Shown: one piece after another, positions 46,195 through 56,080 of the stretch
How positions within the stretch are numbered: the first letter of the stretch is position 1
Layout of the letters: every line of letters starts with the position of its first letter
NCBI GenBank assembly: GCA_003281625.1
Contig: QCBL01000005.1
Coordinates: forward strand, 1-64,000
Reading direction: 5' to 3'
Origin: Prochlorococcus sp. AG-347-I04
GTDB taxonomy: Bacteria > Cyanobacteriota > Cyanobacteriia > PCC-6307 > Cyanobiaceae
DNA length: 64,000 nucleotides
Program-made: the position numbers and the translations under genes
Notes under the pieces: model-generated
Told to the model about the DNA's origin: nothing
The model's input: the letters and a program-made list of their open reading frames with translations, nothing else
Database searches by the model: none

Positions 46195-46525
46195 TTAGGA
46201 AATGATTAGCTTAAACGTTTTGAGAATACTTTATATTTAATCAAACGGTTGAATTCATAACAAAATTGTAAAGGTTGTTAATTCCAGGAATGTATACCTA
46301 TACATAAAGACTAGAAAGGGGTTGGGCATCAAATCTTAGTAACCGCAATGGAATTTAATTAAATTTCTTAGGAAAAATAAAAAATTTTGAGAAAATTAAA
46401 AACTACCTTTTGGATAGATCTTTTTTTGCTGACATAATTTACTTTTGCATCATAAAACTGCATGAAGTCTTGTCTTATAAGAAATAATTTACTAAGACTT
46501 AGGATAAGGTTCCAATAATTTATTT
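46195..46525. promoter_or_regulatory. Upstream region of pcbA with two adjacent palindromes
   Basis: A gap of about 330 nt between pcbA (minus) and a small plus-strand frame. ATTCCAGGAAT (46281-46291) and TGTATACCTATACA (46291-46304) are abutting perfect palindromes. Read on the minus strand the second contains TATACAT, which could be the -10 box of pcbA, giving a leader of roughly 90 nt. Confidence 0.4.
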
Positions 46526-46702
46526 ATGACAGCTTCCCAAAAGATATCTGGCAGTGTCTCATTGGAGATGAAATCAGAAGTGCATTACAAGCAAGTTGCT
46601 GAAATTTATCGCAAATCAAAGCAGTATATTCACATGATTGATTTATATCCAATTTTGCAAAGCACCTTAATAGATTGTAAAGACGAAAATTTGGTTAAAT
46701 AA
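46526..46702 (+). CDS. Small protein (58 aa), unknown
   Basis: An ATG frame of 58 codons plus stop in the gap between pcbA and the HTH-like gene. The product is helical and polar (LEMKSEVHYKQVAEIYRKSKQYIHMIDLYP), with a single Cys near the end. AGGAT and AGGT runs about 20 nt upstream are weak ribosome sites. Even amino acid composition and lack of overlap support a real gene, but no family is recognised. Confidence 0.55.
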   Translation: MTASQKISGSVSLEMKSEVHYKQVAEIYRKSKQYIHMIDLYPILQSTLIDCKDENLVK

Positions 46703-46739
46703 ATTCTTAAAATTTTTAAAAGCCCAAGAGACTTTTATT

Positions 46740-46979
46740 TTATGCAGCCAATCCATAATTCATAAATGATTTCTTAATAATCCCTTTGCAAAATTGAGCA
46801 TTATAAATAGGTTCAGGATTCCAAGGTTTATCTTGACCATAGGGAGAACTTTTCCAATGAACTCCAGGTTTAAATAAACCATTTTCTCTAAATCTAGAGA
46901 GAATTACCTCAGATATTCCTAATTCTGCTGAGGCATGAGCTGAATCCAGCCAAATATTTTCCTCCATAAATTTTTCCAA
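46740..46979 (-). CDS. Small helix-turn-helix-like protein
   Basis: A 79-aa protein. WLDSAHASAELGISEVILSRFRENGLFKPGVHW has the shape of a MerR/excisionase-type HTH (residue about 10 to 43), including a wing-like GVHW, with KPWNPEPIYN next. The C-terminal KGIIKKSFMNYG is helical. It could be a small DNA-binding regulator. The direct target is unknown. It converges with the 58-aa frame. Confidence 0.65.
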   Translation of the reverse strand: MEKFMEENIWLDSAHASAELGISEVILSRFRENGLFKPGVHWKSSPYGQDKPWNPEPIYNAQFCKGIIKKSFMNYGLAA

Positions 46980-47095
46980 TATTTGATATACCTTGATAGC
47001 GCTTATTTGAAGTTTTTGGAAGGTTAAATCTCTTAAAAGATAAATATTTTGTAGTAATTTTATTTTTATTCTAGATTCTTAAAATATTTCAAATT

Positions 47096-47398
47096 CTAGG
47101 AGATATAAAAGGGAGAACATTTACTTAAAAATATTTTATTATTTTCGACTGCGGCTTTTAGTTTCGATTTATTTTTTAAGTATTCATTTGATATAGAGTA
47201 TTTTTTCGCGAGATTTAACCAACCTTCTTCCCATATTTCCTTATTGAATAACTCTTCCTCAGAAACCTCCAAATTAATATCAACATCTAATACGGAAACT
47301 AGCAAAAAAGTAATTTCATCTCCTGAATGAAATTTATCAATCAATACGAAATGTCTTAAACCTTTAATTGGTTTTTTTGAAGTCCAATAGCAATCCAC
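47096..47398 (-). CDS. TIGR02450-like Trp-containing protein
   Basis: A 100-aa protein. YWTSKKPIKGLRHFVLIDKF matches the short TIGR02450 pattern (W.SKxT...RHF). The rest (FLLVSVLDVDINLEVSEEELF; NKEIWEEGWLNLAKK) is acidic and helical. The function of the family is unknown. It lies 16 nt after the 73-aa gene on the same strand. Confidence 0.65.
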   Translation of the reverse strand: MDCYWTSKKPIKGLRHFVLIDKFHSGDEITFLLVSVLDVDINLEVSEEELFNKEIWEEGWLNLAKKYSISNEYLKNKSKLKAAVENNKIFLSKCSPFYIS

Positions 47399-47414
47399 AG
47401 TTTAATTATTGATT

Positions 47415-47636
47415 TTATTTATTTTTGGCAATATTTTTATATTCTTTCCTAATTTCATCTAATAAGCTTTTTCTTTTCTTGAGATAATCCTTAGATTCAG
47501 TTTCTGTCAATTCAAATCTTTCATTTTTTGTCAAATTCATCCATTTGTACAAATTACTTTTGCTAAATTTTAAACTTTTATTTTTTTTAAAAGCGTCTTT
47601 ATATTTATAAAATTTGAGGAATATAAAATTAAACAT
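47415..47636 (-). CDS. Small basic protein, unknown
   Basis: A 73-aa Lys-rich protein (YKDAFKKNKSLKFSKSNLYKWMNL then KNERFELTETESKDYLKKRKSLL). It is likely helical and has no membrane segment beyond a few Phe/Ile at the start. It may be a picocyanobacterial gene of unknown role. It lies 46 nt after hisS, possibly in the same transcript as the TIGR02450 gene. Confidence 0.6.
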   Translation of the reverse strand: MFNFIFLKFYKYKDAFKKNKSLKFSKSNLYKWMNLTKNERFELTETESKDYLKKRKSLLDEIRKEYKNIAKNK

Positions 47637-47682
47637 TAATTAAAAAAACGATATTTATATTCAAATTTTAGTGTCTATAAGA

Positions 47683-48957
47683 TTAAAACAAGTTACTTTT
47701 TAGCCATTTTTCTAGTTTAACTTCGTCATCAAATGAAATCAGCTCTTCTTTATTTCCATTATCTGACTGATCAAAAAGCCTGATAGCAAATTCTCCTTTA
47801 ACTGCCTCATCATCACCAATAACAATAATGCTTTTAGATTTAAGTTTATTAGCCTTTTTAAATTGTTTAGAAAACGAGGCTCCACTTAAATCCAACTCGA
47901 CTAATAAATCATAATTTCTTAATTTTCTAGATAAATTCATAGCTAATGGTTCAGCAATTAAGCCTTGATTAATAATATAAATATCTGTATTTCTTGGAAC
48001 TTCAAGATGTTTTCCCGCTAATAAAATTAATCTTTCTAAACCAATAGCGAATCCAATTGCAGGGGTATTTGGCCCTCCCATTTGTTTTATTAAATCATCG
48101 TATCTTCCTCCTCCACAAACAGTGGCTTGGGAGCCCAAAGCACCACTAGTAATTTCAAAGGCTGTATGGGTATAATAATCTAAACCTCTTACTAGATTAT
48201 AATTTTCAACGTAAGGAATTTTCAAAAACTCTAATTGTTTTTTAAAATCTGAATATCTTTTATGACTTTTTTCAGACAAAAAATTAAATAATCTTGGGGC
48301 ATTTTTAAGAACTTTTTTAGTTTGAATATTCTTAGAGTCCAAAATCCTTAAAGGATTTTTAGTAATTCTATTCTGAGAATCTAAATCTAGAGAATCTTTA
48401 TTTATTGCTAGCCATTTTAAAAAGGATTTTTGAAAATTTGATCTATCATCAAAATCGCCCAACGTATTTATTTCAAGATTAAGTTCTTTTATTCCTAATT
48501 TACCTAAGATATCCCAAGCTAAAGCAATAATTTCAACATCACTTCTGACAGAATCGTATCCTATAAACTCTACGCCTAACTGATGAAACTGTCTTTGCCT
48601 GCCAGCTTGAGGTCTTTCATATCGAAACATAGGTCCCATGTACCATAGTTTTTGAAGAGGATTAGACAACATTCCATTTTGTATTAATGCCCGTGCTACT
48701 GAGGCAGTTCCTTCAGGCCTAAGAGTGCAGGATCTCTCCCCTCTATCGAGAAATGTATACATTTCCTTACTGACGACATCAGTGCCTTCACCAATTCCTC
48801 TTATAAATAATTCGGTCATTTCCAAAATTGGTGTTCTTATTTCTTTAATAGATGCTCTTGCAAGCTGCTCTAATAAAATTTTCTCAACGTTTTGCCACTT
48901 TATTAATTGATCAGGCAATAGGTCTACTGTTCCTCTAAGATTTTTTAAGTTATTCAA
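47683..48957 (-). CDS. hisS: Histidyl-tRNA synthetase
   Basis: Class II synthetase charging tRNA-His. From the TTG at 48957 it is 424 aa and starts LNNLKNLRGTVDLLPDQ, the usual HisRS opening. The frame continues to an ATG at 49029, adding 24 residues with no family similarity, so I favour the TTG. Motif 2 is RPEGTASVARAL and GPMFRYERPQAGRQRQFHQLGVE; the HisA motif is LVRGLDYYTHTAFE; motif 3 is AIGFAIGLERLIL. The C-terminal anticodon domain is DIYIINQGLIAEPLAMNL onward. Confidence 0.94.
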   Translation of the reverse strand: MNNLKNLRGTVDLLPDQLIKWQNVEKILLEQLARASIKEIRTPILEMTELFIRGIGEGTDVVSKEMYTFLDRGERSCTLRPEGTASVARALIQNGMLSNPLQKLWYMGPMFRYERPQAGRQRQFHQLGVEFIGYDSVRSDVEIIALAWDILGKLGIKELNLEINTLGDFDDRSNFQKSFLKWLAINKDSLDLDSQNRITKNPLRILDSKNIQTKKVLKNAPRLFNFLSEKSHKRYSDFKKQLEFLKIPYVENYNLVRGLDYYTHTAFEITSGALGSQATVCGGGRYDDLIKQMGGPNTPAIGFAIGLERLILLAGKHLEVPRNTDIYIINQGLIAEPLAMNLSRKLRNYDLLVELDLSGASFSKQFKKANKLKSKSIIVIGDDEAVKGEFAIRLFDQSDNGNKEELISFDDEVKLEKWLKSNLF

Positions 48958-49055
48958 AGTTCTAAAAAATAATTCAAAATTTTTAATTAAAGTAGTAATT
49001 AATCTTTGATTAGTAGTTCTGTGGGACAATTTTAATTTAACATTAAGAAAAACTA

Positions 49056-49478
49056 TTGGAAATTAATAAAAATAAAGAGAATCAGCATTGTGGTACAAAA
49101 CCAAAAAAAATTGCTTTTGGAATTGCGCCTCTTGGAATAATTTCAATAGGAATAGTACCAATGGGAGTCATAAGTATTGGAGTAGTCCCAATGGGTGTAT
49201 TTTCTTTTGGCGCAGTAGCAATGGGAATAGTCAATTTATCAGTAGTTGGTATGGGAATTATTTCTGCCGGGGTTACCACTATGGGGATATGGGAGTATTC
49301 ACCTAATTCTCAGAACAATCAACATAATCATTCCAAACAAATTTCAAATTCAAACAAAGGAAATATTATGTCAAATATATTTAACACTAAAGAAGAAGCT
49401 GAAAAGGCTGCATCAAAATACGGATGTGTTGGAGCTCATGAAATGGGTAAAAAATGGATGCCTTGTGAGATGAACTAA
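49056..49478 (+). CDS. Decapeptide-repeat protein fused to a DUF3721 domain
   Basis: A 140-aa protein from a TTG at 49056. Residues 22-81 are six tandem ten-residue units with pattern G(I/V)xPMG(V/I)xSx. The M/L-G pair recurs exactly at 26-27, 36-37, 46-47, 56-57, 66-67 and 76-77. After a Gln/Asn/His linker, residues 105-140 are a DUF3721 domain with Cys124, His128 and Cys137 (GCVGAHEMGKKWMPCE). An ATG at 49368 preceded by AAAGGA would let the 36-aa DUF3721 part be made alone. Role unknown; metal binding by the Cys/His set is plausible. Confidence 0.75.
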   Translation: MEINKNKENQHCGTKPKKIAFGIAPLGIISIGIVPMGVISIGVVPMGVFSFGAVAMGIVNLSVVGMGIISAGVTTMGIWEYSPNSQNNQHNHSKQISNSNKGNIMSNIFNTKEEAEKAASKYGCVGAHEMGKKWMPCEMN

Positions 49479-49508
49479 ATATTTTCCTACTCAAAAATCT
49501 AATAACTA

Positions 49509-50288
49509 TTAATTCAAAATCTCTACGCTAAAATCAAGATTTTTTGCCTCTTCAGTAGTTAATTTTCTTGACCAAGCTCCTTGTACGGGACTATTCCATC
49601 TGAAACCAGCATTTTTAGCTAAAGACCTATCTTCATAACTCACCAATGCCTTGTACAAAAACCTCGGTTCAGTAGCTTTAAGTAAAATTTCCTCTAAATT
49701 ATCGCATTTTTTGAAAACCTCAGAAATATAAAAGCAATCAGATAAAGCTCTGTGTAAATTCCAAACTGGTATTGAAAAAGATAAAGCCAGATCTGTCACT
49801 GAAGGCCTAGTTTTCAGTGATTTTTGAAAAGACCAATTAATATCCTCTAAACTACAAATCCATTTCTTATTAAGTTGAGGCAATCTTCCTGTCCCAAACC
49901 ATTTCTTATCAAACTCAACATTATGGGCAACAATGAAATCCGAACAATCAACAAGTTTTAAAAAGAAATTTAATCCATCTTCCCATGGTTGAGAAATATT
50001 AGTTACTTCTGCAGATATCCCATTTACATGCTCGGCTTCATTGTTATTAACTGGGAATAAAAATGAAACTTGTGAAAGTACACACTTAAAGGATACATCA
50101 AATAAAATGCAACCTATTTCTATCACTTCATCCTTATTTATGTCTAAACCTGTTGTTTCAGTATCAAGAATTAAAATTTTATCAATTTTTTTATTTTGAT
50201 TATTATTACTGTTTTGAGAGGGCTCACTGTTAATTTGATCTTGAAGAAAATCCAATTGATTTAATTCTTTTTTGTTAAATAGTTCCAA
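49509..50288 (-). CDS. DEDDh 3'-5' exonuclease (DnaQ-like)
   Basis: A 259-aa exonuclease. ExoI is ILILDTETTGLDI, ExoII holds FIVAHNVEFDKKW, and ExoIII contains NLHRALSDCFYIS with the His and Asp. Such enzymes proofread with DNA polymerase III or act in repair and RNA processing. An N-terminal Asn/Gln-rich tail of about 35 residues and a C-terminal extra domain (KALVSYEDRSLAKNAGFRWN) go beyond the plain DnaQ fold. It is not clear whether this is the main replicative epsilon subunit. Confidence 0.85.
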   Translation of the reverse strand: MELFNKKELNQLDFLQDQINSEPSQNSNNNQNKKIDKILILDTETTGLDINKDEVIEIGCILFDVSFKCVLSQVSFLFPVNNNEAEHVNGISAEVTNISQPWEDGLNFFLKLVDCSDFIVAHNVEFDKKWFGTGRLPQLNKKWICSLEDINWSFQKSLKTRPSVTDLALSFSIPVWNLHRALSDCFYISEVFKKCDNLEEILLKATEPRFLYKALVSYEDRSLAKNAGFRWNSPVQGAWSRKLTTEEAKNLDFSVEILN

Positions 50289-50406
50289 TTAACCGAAAAT
50301 ACTTTTTTTTATCTTGACGCATTTAATAAATATTTCTTATAAATTAATATAAATTAAGAAAAATGATTAAAAAATAATCCTTGAAAAACTCTTAGATTTA
50401 TAAAAG

Positions 50407-51129
50407 ATGACTTTTACAAAATATCAATTTAACAATTTTTGTTATTGGCCTTCAAATCCTAAAAAAATTGTGGAATTTATTGGTGGAAGTTATTTAGCTT
50501 CTAAGCCAGATTTAACTTATAGAAGATTCATAGAGAGTTTAATTAATAAAAATTATGCAGTACATGCATATAAATACACTCCGCAATTTGATCACCAACA
50601 ACTTGCTATCAAAGCATGGAAGGATTTTAAGAATTGCCGAATATCATTGTCTAAGAGAATTGGTGCATCAATTCCTTCAATAAGAATTGGTCATAGCCTA
50701 GGCTGTAAAATTCATTTAATTTCTCCTGATGGAGGAAGAAATTGCGAAAAATTCATATCTATTAGCTTTAATAATTTTAGTGCTAACAAATCAATTCCAT
50801 TATTGAAACAAATTTCTCAAAAATTAGAATTCAATAGTGAATTCAGCCCAAGTCCTGAAAGAACTTTTCGATTAATTGAAAAGACATATAATCAAAAAAA
50901 TAACTTCCTAATAAAATTCAACTCAGATGATTTAGATCAAACAGATAAATTATTTTCTTGTCTAAAAGCAAGAAAAGAAGATAATTCCAAGGGGATAATG
51001 CTAAAAGGTACCCATACCATGATTGCAAGCGCAGGACTAAGAGAAAATTTTTTGGGAGACTGGGCCGATGATGAATTCAAAAGAAATACCATAAAAAAAA
51101 TTTCCAACTTAATTGATGAATCTAATTAG
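50407..51129 (+). CDS. DUF1350 alpha/beta-hydrolase-like protein
   Basis: A 240-aa cyanobacterial/plant family. [24 protein letters not shown] near the start, then [14 protein letters not shown] (GHSLG nucleophile elbow, Ser about residue 98) and [17 protein letters not shown]. The family is probably hydrolytic, but no substrate is known. It overlaps the convergent acs stop by 4 nt. Confidence 0.82.
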   Translation: MTFTKYQFNNFCYWPSNPKKIVEFIGGSYLASKPDLTYRRFIESLINKNYAVHAYKYTPQFDHQQLAIKAWKDFKNCRISLSKRIGASIPSIRIGHSLGCKIHLISPDGGRNCEKFISISFNNFSANKSIPLLKQISQKLEFNSEFSPSPERTFRLIEKTYNQKNNFLIKFNSDDLDQTDKLFSCLKARKEDNSKGIMLKGTHTMIASAGLRENFLGDWADDEFKRNTIKKISNLIDESN

Positions 51130-53108
51130 GATAATTCTTTCAACTTTTCTAAAACAGTACTATCTTCAAGAGTACTTATATCGCCACTGATTTTTTCTCC
51201 AGCCGCCAAAGATCTCAAAATTCTCCTCATAATTTTTCCACTACGTGTTTTTGGAAGAGAGTCAGAAATTATTATTTTTTCAGGCTTTGCAATAATTCCA
51301 ATTTCATTAACAACATGTTTCTTTAAATTCTCTACTAATTCTGAAGAACTGTTCACTTCTTTCTCAAGAGATACAAAGGCAACTATAACTTCACCTTTTA
51401 AATCATCTTTTCTCCCCACAACAGCAGACTCTGCAACTGATTCATGACTTACCAAAGCAGATTCTATTTCCATTGTTCCTAACCGATGTCCTGAAACACT
51501 TATTACATCATCAACTCTTCCCATAATCCATATATATCCATCTTCATCAATCCGTGCTCCGTCTCCAGCGAAATAAACATTTTTTTCTCCTCTGAAGGAA
51601 ATATATTCCCAATAACTCTCCAAGTATCTCTTTGAATTACCATGAATTGTTCTCATCATTCCTGGCCATGGCTTCTTAATAATTAAATAACCACCTTCAT
51701 TTTCCCTCACCTTTTCTCCATCCTTATCAACAACTTCAACTTCAATTCCTGGTAGAGGGTAAGTAGCTGAACCTGGTTTTGTAGCTACGACTCCAGGCAA
51801 TGGACTTATCATCACACCACCAGTCTCAGTTTGCCACCAAGTATCTACTATAGGACATTTATTTTTACCGATAACTTCCTTGTACCAAATCCATGCTTCA
51901 GGATTAATTGGTTCTCCAACTGTTCCCAAAAGTCTAAGACTCTCCAGATTATATTTATCAGGGATTTCACGACCAGACTTCATAAATGCTCTTATTGCAG
52001 TTGGTGCAGTATAAAAAATAGAAACCTTATATTTCTGAACAATTTCCCAAAAAGCCCCTAAATTTGAGGGTCTTGGCACTCCCTCAAACATTAGTGTTGT
52101 AGCTCCATTAGATAAGGGCCCATAAACTATATAACTATGACCTGTAATCCAGCCAACATCAGCAGTACACCAGTAAATGTCGTCATCTTTTAAATCAAAA
52201 ATCCATTTGAATGTCAAATGGGACCAAAGATTATAACCACCTGTGGTGTGGACCACACCCTTGGGTTTTCCAGTAGAGCCAGAAGTATAAAGAATAAATA
52301 GTCTATCCTCACTATTCATTATTTCTGGTTCACACTGATCTTTTTGGTCTTTTAATAATTCGTGCCACCATAAATCTCTATCGTCAGACATAGAAATATT
52401 TTTTTTTGTTCGTTGAACAACAACAACTTTCTCAACTACTTCATCTGCCCCACTTTCAATTGCCGCATCAACTGCCTGCTTAAGTTCAATCACCTTATCT
52501 TTTCTAAAGCCACCATCCGCAGTAATCACAAATCTGGCATTTCCATCAATTAATCTATCTTTTAAAGCTTCTGAAGAAAATCCTCCAAAGACAACAGAAT
52601 GAGGCGCGCCAATTCTTGCACAAGCTAACATCGCGAACATCGCCTCTGGAATCATCGGCATATAAATACAGACCAAATCTCCTTTTTTTACTCCAATTGC
52701 TTTTAATGCATTAGCTGCTTTACATACCTCTTTTAGAAGTTCTTCATAAGTATATTTTTTGCTATCTCCTGGTTCACCTTCCCATATAAGAGCTGTCTTT
52801 TTTCCAAGACCTCTCTTAATGTGTCTATCTAAGCAGTTATATGTAATATTGAGTTTCCCTTCTTTAAACCATTTAAAAAAAGGTGCATTATCGGTATCTA
52901 ATACAGTTTGAAATGGCTCAAACCAATCTAATTCGGATTTTGCAAAAGATTCCCAAAATTGAATAGGATTATCTGATGCTTGTTTTTTTAGACTTAGTAA
53001 TTCTTCTTGAGAATTAATATTTGAGTTTTCTGCAAATCTTTTTGATGGAGGGAAAATTCTGTTTTCTTCAAGTATGTTATTGATTGAATTTTTTTTATCT
53101 AATGACAT
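51126..53108 (-). CDS. acs: Acetyl-CoA synthetase
   Basis: Activates acetate to acetyl-CoA via acetyl-AMP. It is full length at 660 aa. The AMP-binding P-loop is [15 protein letters not shown], the middle [16 protein letters not shown], then [32 protein letters not shown]. The C-terminal [13 protein letters not shown] carries the lysine that is acetylated in known enzymes to control activity. It sits 96 nt after the prenyl synthase gene on the same strand, possibly with its own promoter. Confidence 0.96.
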   Translation of the reverse strand: MSLDKKNSINNILEENRIFPPSKRFAENSNINSQEELLSLKKQASDNPIQFWESFAKSELDWFEPFQTVLDTDNAPFFKWFKEGKLNITYNCLDRHIKRGLGKKTALIWEGEPGDSKKYTYEELLKEVCKAANALKAIGVKKGDLVCIYMPMIPEAMFAMLACARIGAPHSVVFGGFSSEALKDRLIDGNARFVITADGGFRKDKVIELKQAVDAAIESGADEVVEKVVVVQRTKKNISMSDDRDLWWHELLKDQKDQCEPEIMNSEDRLFILYTSGSTGKPKGVVHTTGGYNLWSHLTFKWIFDLKDDDIYWCTADVGWITGHSYIVYGPLSNGATTLMFEGVPRPSNLGAFWEIVQKYKVSIFYTAPTAIRAFMKSGREIPDKYNLESLRLLGTVGEPINPEAWIWYKEVIGKNKCPIVDTWWQTETGGVMISPLPGVVATKPGSATYPLPGIEVEVVDKDGEKVRENEGGYLIIKKPWPGMMRTIHGNSKRYLESYWEYISFRGEKNVYFAGDGARIDEDGYIWIMGRVDDVISVSGHRLGTMEIESALVSHESVAESAVVGRKDDLKGEVIVAFVSLEKEVNSSSELVENLKKHVVNEIGIIAKPEKIIISDSLPKTRSGKIMRRILRSLAAGEKISGDISTLEDSTVLEKLKELS

Positions 53109-53204
53109 TAAATAAATCTATGTTTATTAAACCTAGTCGAAAAATTCATGGTTTTCAAAATTTTTAATATTAATTTAGCTGGAATAATTTGTTTTTTAAT
53201 AGCT

Positions 53205-54176
53205 CTAATAAATACGGCTTAGAACAAATTCTGGGAGAGCCAATAAAGCCCTTTTATATTCTGAATCAGGAAGCCAAACTAGAGCTTCTTTAGAAAGCAT
53301 TGCAAAATCTTCAGCTAGTTTTCTGGAACTTTCGATAGCTTTAGAATTCATAATGATACTAAGGGCATCATCTAAATCATCTTTTTCGGCAAGTTCTCTG
53401 TTGATAAGAACAGACAACTTCTTATTTTCTTCTAGGGCATATAAAACTGGTGCAGTAAGATAACCACTTGCTAGATCGCTTATAGCAGGTTTTCCAAGTT
53501 GCTTATCATTTCCAGTAAAGTCAAGTATGTCATCTACAACTTGAAAAGCCAAGCCAATATTTTTGCCAAAATCGTATAAAGAGGTTAAGTTTTCATCATT
53601 AAGACCACTTAAAACTCCTGCCGCTTTTGAGCTATTTGCTATTAATGATGCAGTTTTACAGTAGCTTTTATTAATATATTTTGAAAAAGATTGAGCAGAG
53701 TCGAATCTATTTAGATTTTGCTTAATTTCTCCCTCTGCTAAGTCCATTATTACTCTACTAAGTAATTTAACTACATTTACATTATCAAGATTTGCAAGGT
53801 GCCAACTTGCTTGAGCAAATAAGAAATCACCGGCCAAAACAGCCACTCTGGTATTAAATCTGCTATGAACAGTATCCACACCTCTTCTGGTAGAAGCCTC
53901 ATCAACAACATCATCATGAACTAATGATGCTGTATGAATCATTTCAGTTATCTCAGCAAGCCTTTTATGTTTACTTGTTAAATTAAACTCAGGTGATATT
54001 GCTTTTGAAATTAATAAGACGATTCCTGGCCTAAGTCTTTTTCCCCCAGCACTAAAAAGGTGTTCCGCTGCGGCTTGAAGAATTGGATGACCCGCTCCAA
54101 TTAAATTTTTCAGCTCAAGAATAAGATCATCAAGATCATTTTCAACTGGTTGTAGTAGTTCTGTTACTGTGTTCAT
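53205..54176 (-). CDS. sds: Long-chain trans-prenyl diphosphate synthase (solanesyl-type)
   Basis: Makes the long isoprenoid tail for plastoquinone. I use the ATG at 54176 (323 aa) because GAGG sits at an SD-like distance before it; an ATG at 54188 adds four residues. The two Asp-rich motifs are LVHDDVVDEAS and FQVVDDILDF, with GGKRLRPG for the diphosphate. Whether chain length is C45 or other cannot be read from the sequence. It is downstream of murI in a minus-strand run. Confidence 0.9.
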   Translation of the reverse strand: MNTVTELLQPVENDLDDLILELKNLIGAGHPILQAAAEHLFSAGGKRLRPGIVLLISKAISPEFNLTSKHKRLAEITEMIHTASLVHDDVVDEASTRRGVDTVHSRFNTRVAVLAGDFLFAQASWHLANLDNVNVVKLLSRVIMDLAEGEIKQNLNRFDSAQSFSKYINKSYCKTASLIANSSKAAGVLSGLNDENLTSLYDFGKNIGLAFQVVDDILDFTGNDKQLGKPAISDLASGYLTAPVLYALEENKKLSVLINRELAEKDDLDDALSIIMNSKAIESSRKLAEDFAMLSKEALVWLPDSEYKRALLALPEFVLSRIY

Positions 54177-54203
54177 AATTGGCCTCATGTATATATTAAG
54201 GAA

Positions 54204-54998
54204 TCAAACATTGCTTCGGAGGTTAACCAACCTAATTTCTTTATTAATTCCAAACCAAAATTTTACTTTTTTGAAAAATATATCTTTTTCTGAAGTAACA
54301 AAAAATTTTATATTTTCATAAGAAAGACTTTCATGACTGGCAATTTTTGGAATAGCAAAAGATTCATTAAATTTTTTTATTAATGCTACTGATGGATCAA
54401 TAATTTTTATTTTTGAATCTAATCTTTTTCTTAAAAAGTCATAAATTAGAGGATAATGACTGCATCCAAGTATTAATTCTTCAATATTTTTGTTTATTAG
54501 TGGTCTCAAGTATAAATCTGAAAGATAGTTTAACCTATCATAATTTATTTTTTCTTTTTCGATTTCGCATACAAATTCTGGACATTCTTGCTGAAATATT
54601 TTCGCATTCTCTTTTTTAGAATTTATAGCGTTTTTGTAATATGATGATCGGACAGTTGTTTGGGTTGCTAGGACACCAATTATTTTTTTATCAACCATTT
54701 CTGATACTGAGTTTATAAGATCAAAACATGGAACTTTTAAATTATCTTCCAGAATATCTAGTGCACATGCATTTGTAGTGTTACAAGCAACTAAAAGTGC
54801 ATCCAAATTCTTATCTTCAAAAAAGTTGCAAATCTCTTTTGCAATTAATTTTATCTCTTTAAAATTTTTACAACCATAAGGTATTCTTTTTGTATCCGCC
54901 AAATAAAAAACTTCAACATCTTTACGTGTTTTTAGTAAAGAATTAAGGATAGTAAAACCTCCTATACCGCTGTCAAATATACCTATTTTAAGCTTCAC
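54204..54998 (-). CDS. murI: Glutamate racemase
   Basis: Provides D-glutamate for peptidoglycan. It is 264 aa. The catalytic Cys pair is in LLVACNTTNACALD and ELILGCSHYPLIYDFL, and the start is KIGIFDSGIGGFTILNSL. It overlaps the upstream amidase gene by 4 nt and is followed by the prenyl synthase, so the amidase and murI are probably translationally coupled cell-wall genes. Confidence 0.94.
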   Translation of the reverse strand: MKLKIGIFDSGIGGFTILNSLLKTRKDVEVFYLADTKRIPYGCKNFKEIKLIAKEICNFFEDKNLDALLVACNTTNACALDILEDNLKVPCFDLINSVSEMVDKKIIGVLATQTTVRSSYYKNAINSKKENAKIFQQECPEFVCEIEKEKINYDRLNYLSDLYLRPLINKNIEELILGCSHYPLIYDFLRKRLDSKIKIIDPSVALIKKFNESFAIPKIASHESLSYENIKFFVTSEKDIFFKKVKFWFGINKEIRLVNLRSNV

Positions 54999-56080
54999 CC
55001 TATTTTATACAAGTATTCAAGAATGCCTTTTGCAATTGCATAAGCTAATCTTTTACGATGCTTTGTTTTTTCTAATCTTCGAGCATCTAATCTCCCTGTT
55101 AAAAATCCAATTTCAACAAGAACTGCAGGCATCCTAGTATTTTTGATTACGTAAAATCTACCTTGTTTAACCCCTCGATCAGGACTTCCGGGAGAAACTC
55201 TTATAATTTCCTTTTGAATTTTTTTTGCGAGTAACCTACCTCTCCAACCTCTATAGTAAAAAGTTTCCAATCCATTAATATCCCTTCTTTTTCCTCTTGA
55301 GGCATTTGCATGAACACTTACAAAGATATCTGCATCCGCATTATTAGCGAAGGAGACTCTTCGAGGTAAATTCAAATCAATTTCATTTTTCCTAGTTAAC
55401 TTTACTTTGACACCTTTCTCAGAAAGTAAATTTTTAACTATTTTGGAAACCTCTAGTACAACATCTGTTTCCCTAATACCGCGAATACCTACTGCACCTG
55501 GATCAGGACCTCCGTGCCCAGGATCGATAACAACCAAAAATTTGTTTTGCTTTACGTCTGGTAATTTAAAGAAATGATAATCACTTTTTTTCTTACGAAT
55601 TGAGTTTTGATTTTCTTTAATATTTCCTATCCTCTTATCGACTAGGCCTTCACCAATCTTCTTAAAAGGATATTTTGGATTAAATAGTTTAATTCTCCAC
55701 CTATTTTGATCTAATCCAACCATTCGCCAAGTCAAGGGTTTCAAATCAGTTTCTTCCTTAAATTCAATTACTAGTCTCGTTTTACCCTTATTTGGTTTAC
55801 CTAATCTAATTTCTTTTATTGGGCCATTACCTTTAATTATTCTGGGATTTTTTAATTCTCCTGGAAAATCTACCCAGAATCTATCACCAGATATTTGGTC
55901 ACCCTTCTGAAAGTATGCTTTTAACTTAGTATTTGATTGAGTTCTTAATTCCAAAACTCCATTAGTTTTTAACGCCCACGCCGCCAGAGCACTTGAAGAT
56001 TTAATTGGGAGAATTGAGGAATTTAAAAATAAAAAAACGGATAAATAACGAAAAAGTTTATTCTCAAAAAACTTTATCAT
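54995..56080 (-). CDS. N-acetylmuramoyl-L-alanine amidase (AMIN + Amidase_3)
   Basis: A 361-aa periplasmic peptidoglycan hydrolase with a signal peptide (about residues 1-33) and an AMIN-like domain (about 34-150, KGDQISGDRFWVDFPGEL). The catalytic Amidase_3 domain is about 177-360: VVIDPGHGGPDPGAVGIRGIRETDVVLEV holds the first zinc ligands, then FVSVHANAS and VLVEIGFLTG. It cleaves stem peptide from glycan, as needed for daughter cell separation. It lies between nitrilase (1-nt overlap) and murI (4-nt overlap). Confidence 0.93.
   Translation of the reverse strand: MIKFFENKLFRYLSVFLFLNSSILPIKSSSALAAWALKTNGVLELRTQSNTKLKAYFQKGDQISGDRFWVDFPGELKNPRIIKGNGPIKEIRLGKPNKGKTRLVIEFKEETDLKPLTWRMVGLDQNRWRIKLFNPKYPFKKIGEGLVDKRIGNIKENQNSIRKKKSDYHFFKLPDVKQNKFLVVIDPGHGGPDPGAVGIRGIRETDVVLEVSKIVKNLLSEKGVKVKLTRKNEIDLNLPRRVSFANNADADIFVSVHANASRGKRRDINGLETFYYRGWRGRLLAKKIQKEIIRVSPGSPDRGVKQGRFYVIKNTRMPAVLVEIGFLTGRLDARRLEKTKHRKRLAYAIAKGILEYLYKIG

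Noticed and set aside
48958..49029. Longer N-terminus of HisS (ATG at 49029)
   Set aside because: The 24 extra residues have no family similarity; HisRS usually starts at the NLKNLRGTVDLLP region, served by the TTG at 48957.
49082..49279. Pro/Ile/Thr repeat frame antisense to the decapeptide-repeat protein
   Set aside because: It exists only because the 30-nt period of the sense repeats is open on both strands; the sense frame has the DUF3721 domain and codon pattern.
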